This document shows positions 6,492-10,376 of a stretch of 10,376 bases of DNA, one piece after another; the stretch's first letter is position 1; every line of letters starts with the position of its first letter. The stretch is from assembly GCF_018854495.1 (NCBI RefSeq), contig NZ_JABBDR010000106.1, positions 1-10,376 on the forward strand. The letters are read 5' to 3'. Position numbers and translations under genes: made by a program. Source of the DNA: Acidithiobacillus ferruginosus (lineage in GTDB: Bacteria > Pseudomonadota > Gammaproteobacteria > Acidithiobacillales > Acidithiobacillaceae). Under the pieces are notes generated by a model. It saw nothing but the letters and a program-made list of their open reading frames with translations, was not told where the DNA came from and searched no databases.

Positions 6492-7410
6492 TTTGGCCCG
6501 CATAGCCGTACTTTATGGAGGTCCCTCCGGAGAGCGCGAAGTCTCTCTCGACAGTGGTCGCGCCGTGTTGCAAGCCTTGCAGGGGCTGGGTATGGATGCC
6601 GTCGGCGTCGACATCCAGCCGGCCATCCTCCAGCAGCAAATGGCGGAAAGCGGGGCGCAGATCGCCTTCAACGTCTGCCATGGCGCGGTAGGCGAAGACG
6701 GTCTGTTGCAGGCCTGCCTGGAGACCCTGGAGATGCCCTACACCGGCAGCGGTGTCCTCGCCTCCGCTCTCGCCATGGATAAATGGCGCTGCAAGCAGCT
6801 CTGGCGAGCCGCCGGTTTACCGGTGACCGACGGCATCCTGCTGCATCGCGGCGGCCACACGCCCGATCTCGGCTCCCGCTTCGGCTGGCCGCTGTACATC
6901 AAGCCGAACCACGGTGGCTCCAGCCTCGGCGTCAGCAAAGTCGGCGGCCCGGCGGAATTGGATGCGGCCTTACGGTGCGCCTTCGCCATCGAAGATGAGG
7001 TTCTCTGCGAGGGTGCCGTCATCGGCCACGAAGCCACCGTCGGCATCCTCGATGGCCAGGCACTGCCGCCGATCGTCATCGAAACGCCACGGGCCTTCTA
7101 TGACTACACCGCCAAGTATCTCGCCGACGATACCCGTTATCTCCTGCCCTCCGGCCTCGGCGCTCCACTGGACCAGCAGTTGCAGGCACTGGCGCTCAGT
7201 GCCTTTGCCGAACTCGGCTGCCGCGACTGGGGACGGGTCGACTTCATGATCGGCGGCGACGGTCGACCCCATCTGCTGGAAGTCAACAGTGTGCCCGGCA
7301 TGACCAGCCACAGCCTGATTCCCATGGCCGCCAAAGCCACCGGCATGGGTTTCCCGGAATTATGCGCCACCATCCTGCGCACCGCGCAGAGGAGAGTGAA
7401 ACATGGTTAG
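6484..7410 (+). CDS. ddl: D-alanine--D-alanine ligase (Ddl, DdlB type)
   Basis: This cytoplasmic ATP-grasp ligase joins two D-alanines, giving the dipeptide that MurF adds to the stem peptide. The length is 308 residues, as in E. coli DdlB. The N-terminal substrate motif is YGGPSGEREVSLDSG (11-25), with Glu17 aligning to E. coli Glu15. CHGAVGEDG (65-73) and MPYTGSGVLASALAMDK (84-100) follow. The ATP-grasp part has K140 in YIKP, GGSSLGVSKV (144-153) with Ser146 at the E. coli Ser150 position, and E176. The omega loop FYDYTAKYLADDTRY (205-219) carries Tyr212 at the E. coli Tyr216 position, which marks a D-Ala-D-Ala enzyme rather than a VanA-like D-lactate ligase. Mg2+ ligands lie in LLEVNSVPGMTSHSL (264-278). 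The same frame is open far upstream through murB, but the ATG at 6484 with GGGGAGG at 6471-6477 starts the conserved protein. It overlaps murB and ftsQ by eight bases each. KPNHGGSS replaces the E. coli KPSREGSS. Confidence 0.97.
   Translation: MSDLARIAVLYGGPSGEREVSLDSGRAVLQALQGLGMDAVGVDIQPAILQQQMAESGAQIAFNVCHGAVGEDGLLQACLETLEMPYTGSGVLASALAMDKWRCKQLWRAAGLPVTDGILLHRGGHTPDLGSRFGWPLYIKPNHGGSSLGVSKVGGPAELDAALRCAFAIEDEVLCEGAVIGHEATVGILDGQALPPIVIETPRAFYDYTAKYLADDTRYLLPSGLGAPLDQQLQALALSAFAELGCRDWGRVDFMIGGDGRPHLLEVNSVPGMTSHSLIPMAAKATGMGFPELCATILRTAQRRVKHG
7389..7394 (+). promoter_or_regulatory. ribosome binding site of ftsQ
   Basis: GAGGAG stands eight bases before the ATG at 7403, at the end of ddl. 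It favours this start over the in-frame ATG at 7415 (residue 5). Confidence 0.75.
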
Positions 7411-8245
7411 CGTCATGCGCGATTACCGCCATGGGCAGCAACCGCAACATCCTGCCGCCACCCTCAGAAAACCGCCCAGACCCAAAGCCGAGGCGGCCCC
7501 GCCCAAAGTACGCCGGACCATTCCGTGGCGGCTTTATGGCCGCACGCTCTTTGGCGGAATCGGTATCAGCGCCCTCGCGTGGGGGGGCTGGATGGGCTGG
7601 AACTGGGTGCGTGAACCACAAGTCATGCCCATCAGCACCTTGACCATTTCTGGCATCTCGGCGCGGATCCCGCTGCCCGAGGTGAACGCCGCCCTCAGAC
7701 CCTACGTGGGTCAGGGTTTTCTCTGGATCCATCCGGATCAGGTGCGACAGGCGATCGACACCCTTCCCTGGGTAGCAGATGCCGAAGTCCGCCGGGTCTG
7801 GCCCGACCGGCTGCAGATCCAGATCAAATCCTACACACCCGTAGCCCGCTGGCTGAGCGGTGCGGGACAGATGGTGGATGGCCAGGGTCAGGTGTTCAGC
7901 GTCCCCCCCCGGCAGGTACCGGCAGGACTTCCGAACCTCGAAGGCCCGGCCGACAGCGGTAGTGAACTGATCGCACAACTCGCCACTTTTAACGGTATCG
8001 TCGCCCCGCTCGGCGTCAAGGTGACGTCCCTTCAGGAAGATCGGCGCGGCGGCTGGCGCTGCATTCTCAGCAATCAGGTGCGCCTGCTGCTGGGCAGTGA
8101 AAACATCCTTCCCGCCTTAAGACGCTGGGTGGTTATCGCCCCCCAAGTCAAGGAATACCTCGTGCCGGGGGCCACCATGGACCTGCGCTACACCAACGGC
8201 TTTGCGGTCGCCATGCCCGCGGCGGCCACCGTCAGCAGTCAGTAA
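7403..8245 (+). CDS. ftsQ: cell division protein FtsQ
   Basis: FtsQ is a bitopic inner-membrane divisome protein that links early cytoplasmic components with the periplasmic FtsBL and FtsWI complex. The 280 residues show the expected architecture. First comes a basic, proline-rich cytoplasmic tail (1-46). A single membrane segment follows at about 47-69, rich in Gly, Ala and Trp. A POTRA domain spans roughly 76-145, with TLTISG at its start and the LPWVADAEVRRVWPDRLQIQI signature (121-141). The periplasmic beta domain runs to about 270 and closes with MDLRYTNGFAVAM (259-271), a typical FtsQ ending. Sequence identity in this family is low, so the call rests on architecture, these motifs and the place between ddl and ftsA. 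GAGGAG at 7389-7394 supports the ATG at 7403, which overlaps the ddl stop by eight bases. Two long homopolymers lie in the gene: G7 at 7581-7587 and C8 at 7903-7910. Confidence 0.95.
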   Translation: MVSVMRDYRHGQQPQHPAATLRKPPRPKAEAAPPKVRRTIPWRLYGRTLFGGIGISALAWGGWMGWNWVREPQVMPISTLTISGISARIPLPEVNAALRPYVGQGFLWIHPDQVRQAIDTLPWVADAEVRRVWPDRLQIQIKSYTPVARWLSGAGQMVDGQGQVFSVPPRQVPAGLPNLEGPADSGSELIAQLATFNGIVAPLGVKVTSLQEDRRGGWRCILSNQVRLLLGSENILPALRRWVVIAPQVKEYLVPGATMDLRYTNGFAVAMPAAATVSSQ

Positions 8246-8260
8246 CGGATCACCGATCCG
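8246..8260 (+). other. small perfect hairpin between ftsQ and ftsA
   Basis: CGGATC and GATCCG form a perfect 6-bp inverted repeat around an ACC loop. The hairpin begins right after the ftsQ TAA and ends directly against the AAGGAG of ftsA. There is no T tract, so it is not an intrinsic terminator. A role in ftsA translation or mRNA processing is possible but is inference only. Confidence 0.5.
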
Positions 8261-8266
8261 AAGGAG
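8261..8266 (+). promoter_or_regulatory. ribosome binding site of ftsA
   Basis: AAGGAG is nine bases before the ftsA ATG, in the 30-base spacer after ftsQ and directly next to the hairpin at 8246-8260. Confidence 0.8.
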
Positions 8267-8275
8267 CGAAACGAA

Positions 8276-9544
8276 ATGAAACGCAGCAATCCGGAACTCA
8301 TCGTCGGTTTGGACATCGGCACCTCCAAGGTCGCCTGCATCGTCGCCCAGTCCAGGGGCGGCCGTGAGGCAGAGATCATCGGCGTCGGTCAGCATCCCTC
8401 CCGGGGCCTCAAAAAGGGTGTGGTCGTCGACATCGAATCCACCGTTCAAGCCATCACCCGCGCTGTACAGGAAGCGGAACTGATGGCCGGTGTGCAGATT
8501 CACGGCGCCATCGTCGGTATTGCCGGCGGCCACATCCGCGGCTACAACAGCCACGGCATCGTCGCCATCAAAAACAAGGAAGTCAGCAATGACGATGTCG
8601 GTCGGGTCATGGACGCCGCCCGTGCCATCGTCATTCCCCAGGACCAGAACGTCATCCACATCCTCCCCCAGGAATTCATGATCGACAGTCAGGAGGGCGT
8701 CCGTGAGCCCGTCGGCATGTCCGGCGTGCGCCTGGAGGCACGGGTGCACATCGTCACCGGTGCCGTCAGCGCCGCGCAAAATATCACCAAGTGCGTCGAA
8801 CGCTGCGGCTTGCAGGTACAGGATCTGGTCCTCGAACAGCTCGCCTCCGCCGATGCCGTCCTCACCGCTGATGAGAAAGAACTCGGTGTCTGTCTGGTGG
8901 ACATCGGCGGTGGCACCACGGACATCGCCATCTTCCGCGATGGCGCCGTTCGCCACACCGCCGTCATCCCCATTGCCGGCGATCAGGTTACCAACGACAT
9001 CGCCCTCGGCCTGCGCACCCCGCCCGTCGAAGCCGAACAGATCAAAAAGCTCTACGGCTGCGCCCTCGGTGATCTGATCGAGCAGGATGATGAAATCCCC
9101 GTCCCCAGCGTCGGCACCCGCCCGCCCCGAACGATTTCGCGGCGTATTCTCGGCGACATCATCGAGCCCCGCATCAAGGAGCTTTTCGAGCTGATCCAGG
9201 CGGAACTGCGCCGCACCGGCTACGAAGACATGGTCGCCGCCGGAGTGGTCATTACCGGCGGCTCCAGCAAACTGGAAGGCATGGCCGAGCTGGCCGAAGA
9301 AATCCTCCACCTGCCGGTGCGCGTCGGCGAGCCCATGCATTTACCGGGCATGGAAACCGTCGTCCGGACTCCGGGCCATGCCACGGGTGTCGGTCTGGTC
9401 ATGTACGGACTGCACAATCAAGTGGCGAGTCAGGCCGAGCCACTTCAGAACCCGGCCATCGCGGCCCGGGAGAATCATATGGATACCAGCTTCGGTGGCG
9501 TTTTTCGCAAGATGCGCTCCTGGGTGCAGACGAGCTTTGGCTGA
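8276..9544 (+). CDS. ftsA: cell division protein FtsA (actin-like membrane tether for FtsZ)
   Basis: FtsA is an actin-fold ATP-binding protein that anchors FtsZ filaments to the cytoplasmic membrane and recruits later division proteins. The 422 residues match the family. The phosphate-1 motif is GLDIGTSKV (11-19). The FtsA-specific 1C domain lies at roughly 85-165, replacing the actin 1B domain. The phosphate-2 motif is DIGGGTTD (209-216). The adenosine motif is VVITGGSSKLEG (324-335). A variable linker (about 381-404) leads to a C-terminal amphipathic helix, GGVFRKMRSWVQTSFG (407-422), with the Phe, Trp and Arg/Lys pattern of the membrane-targeting sequence. The start at 8276 is preceded by AAGGAG at 8261-8266. 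Unlike its upstream neighbours the gene does not overlap: 30 bases separate it from ftsQ, holding a small hairpin. Codon use is strongly C-ending, which leaves a long open frame on the opposite strand. Confidence 0.98.
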   Translation: MKRSNPELIVGLDIGTSKVACIVAQSRGGREAEIIGVGQHPSRGLKKGVVVDIESTVQAITRAVQEAELMAGVQIHGAIVGIAGGHIRGYNSHGIVAIKNKEVSNDDVGRVMDAARAIVIPQDQNVIHILPQEFMIDSQEGVREPVGMSGVRLEARVHIVTGAVSAAQNITKCVERCGLQVQDLVLEQLASADAVLTADEKELGVCLVDIGGGTTDIAIFRDGAVRHTAVIPIAGDQVTNDIALGLRTPPVEAEQIKKLYGCALGDLIEQDDEIPVPSVGTRPPRTISRRILGDIIEPRIKELFELIQAELRRTGYEDMVAAGVVITGGSSKLEGMAELAEEILHLPVRVGEPMHLPGMETVVRTPGHATGVGLVMYGLHNQVASQAEPLQNPAIAARENHMDTSFGGVFRKMRSWVQTSFG

Positions 9545-9589
9545 TTCCTGCTCGCAGGGCTGAGGCACACCATTTCGCAGGACTTCAAG

Positions 9590-9596
9590 AAGGGGA
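9590..9596 (+). promoter_or_regulatory. ribosome binding site of ftsZ
   Basis: AAGGGGA is six bases before the ftsZ ATG in the 58-base spacer. The rest of the spacer (9545-9589) shows no convincing promoter or terminator. Confidence 0.75.
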
Positions 9597-9602
9597 AAGA
9601 CC

Positions 9603-10376
9603 ATGTTTGAACTCAATGAATGTGAACAGGACGGCGCTGTCATCAAGGTCATCGGCGTCGGTGGCGGCGGCGGCAACGCCATCAACAACATGTGCGCGGC
9701 AGGTCTGGAAGGCGTGGAATTCATCTCCGCCAATACCGATGCCCAGGCGCTGCGCCATTCCCAGGCCAGCCATACGATCCAGCTCGGCGCCCAGATCACC
9801 CGCGGCCTCGGTGCGGGCGCGGATCCCGAAGTCGGTCGCAAGGCCGCCGAAGAAGGGCGTGACGAAATCCGCGCGACCCTGGAAAAGGCCGACATGGTCT
9901 TCATCACCACCGGCATGGGCGGCGGCACCGGCACCGGCGCCGCCCCCGTGGTGGCAGCCATTGCTCGGGACATGGGCATCCTCACCGTCGGTGTGGTCAC
10001 CAGGCCCTTCAACTTCGAAGGCAAGAAGCGCCAGCAGCACGCCCTCTCCGGCATCGACGAACTCTCCCAGTACGTGGACTCGCTAGTCATCATCCCCAAC
10101 GAGAAGCTGTTGTCCGTCCTCGGCAAGAACATCAGCCTCAAGGACGCCTATCAGGCCGCCGACAACATCCTTCTCGGCGCCGTGCAGGGCATCTCGGAAC
10201 TGGTCACCCGCCCCGGCCTGATGAACCTGGATTTCGCCGATGTCCGTACCATCATGTCCGGCATGGGTCTGGCCATGATGGGTGCCGCCAGCGGCCGCGG
10301 CGAAAACCGCGCCAAGGATGCCGCCACCCGTGCCGCCTCCAGCCCGCTGCTGGACGACATCAGTCTCGCGGGTGCC
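9603..10376 (+). CDS. ftsZ: cell division protein FtsZ, 5' part
   Basis: FtsZ is the tubulin-like GTPase that forms the cytokinetic ring and sets the division plane. The window ends inside the gene at a codon boundary after 258 codons of an expected 380 or so, so the end of the GTPase domain, the linker and the C-terminal FtsA/ZipA-binding peptide are missing. The present part has the N-terminal GTP-binding loop [14 protein letters not shown] (17-30), NTDAQAL (44-50), the tubulin signature GGGTGTG (107-113) and [11 protein letters not shown] (133-143). The T7 synergy loop NLDFADV (208-214) carries Asp210 and Asp213, the pair that completes the active site of the next subunit. SPLLDDISL (247-255) follows. 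Gly220 in MSGMG replaces the Glu of E. coli MSEMG. The start has AAGGGGA at 9590-9596, six bases before the ATG. A 58-base gap separates it from ftsA, the widest in the window. Confidence 0.98.
   Translation, partial: MFELNECEQDGAVIKVIGVGGGGGNAINNMCAAGLEGVEFISANTDAQALRHSQASHTIQLGAQITRGLGAGADPEVGRKAAEEGRDEIRATLEKADMVFITTGMGGGTGTGAAPVVAAIARDMGILTVGVVTRPFNFEGKKRQQHALSGIDELSQYVDSLVIIPNEKLLSVLGKNISLKDAYQAADNILLGAVQGISELVTRPGLMNLDFADVRTIMSGMGLAMMGAASGRGENRAKDAATRAASSPLLDDISLAGA

Noticed and set aside
5304..6503. 399-codon open frame on the - strand across murC and murB
   Set aside because: Same cause: it is in register with murB codons and has no recognisable protein features.
8247..8254. GGATCACC before ftsA is identical to part of the 16S rRNA 3' end
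   Set aside because: The match is in the same sense, not complementary, is only eight bases and is explained by the hairpin arm and loop. No mechanism follows from it.
8117..9340. 407-codon open frame on the - strand opposite ftsA, rich in Asp, Gly and Ala
   Set aside because: Its codons are the exact reverse complements of the ftsA (and ftsQ end) codons. A stop there needs a sense TTA, CTA or TCA, which GC-rich genes rarely use; it ends at the TTA at 8117. The Asp/Gly-rich composition comes from sense GTC, ATC and GCC codons. No domain or ribosome site was seen.
9546..9559. CCTG-CTCG-CAGG mini-hairpin just after ftsA
   Set aside because: Only four pairs (five with a wobble) and no T tract, so it is too weak for a terminator or a clear regulatory element.
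9552..9581. TCGCAGG repeated twice in the ftsA-ftsZ spacer
   Set aside because: A 7-base repeat in a GC-rich spacer can occur by chance, and no known site matches it.

Overview
The window is a continuous stretch of the division and cell wall (dcw) cluster of a GC-rich, Gram-negative proteobacterium. Ten genes lie on the + strand with no foreign insertion: mraY (3' part), murD, ftsW, murG, murC, murB, ddl, ftsQ, ftsA and ftsZ (5' part). A didermal proteobacterium is indicated by the murC-murB-ddl-ftsQ-ftsA-ftsZ order, the strong similarity of MraY, Ddl and FtsZ to gamma/beta-proteobacterial proteins, and a classic FtsA with a C-terminal membrane helix. An acidithiobacillia-like or other early-branching gamma/beta lineage is my best guess from protein style; it is weakly held and could not be tested here.

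Layout. Positions 1-7410 hold the peptidoglycan precursor block, with ftsW embedded in it. MraY makes lipid I. MurD and MurC are Mur ligases, MurB reduces UDP-GlcNAc-enolpyruvate, Ddl makes D-Ala-D-Ala, MurG makes lipid II and FtsW polymerises it at the septum. Positions 7403-10376 hold the division block: FtsQ (divisome scaffold), FtsA (membrane tether) and FtsZ (tubulin-like ring).

The precursor block is packed very tightly. mraY and murD are separated by one base, and each of the next six junctions overlaps by 4 or 8 bases, with a good Shine-Dalgarno inside the upstream gene. The spacing then opens: 30 bases before ftsA, containing a perfect 6-bp hairpin, and 58 bases before ftsZ. This fits one long transcript with chained translational coupling through ftsQ and more independent translation of ftsA and ftsZ. 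No intergenic gap is longer than 58 bases, so there is no room for a hidden RNA gene or mobile element outside coding sequence. I saw no convincing promoter, rho-independent terminator, tRNA, rRNA, CRISPR array or insertion sequence.

I found no evidence of a previously undescribed system. What deserves a second look is small in scale: the regular 8-base overlaps, the ftsQ-ftsA hairpin, slippage-prone tracts in mraY, ftsQ and murB, and a few residue substitutions in conserved motifs.
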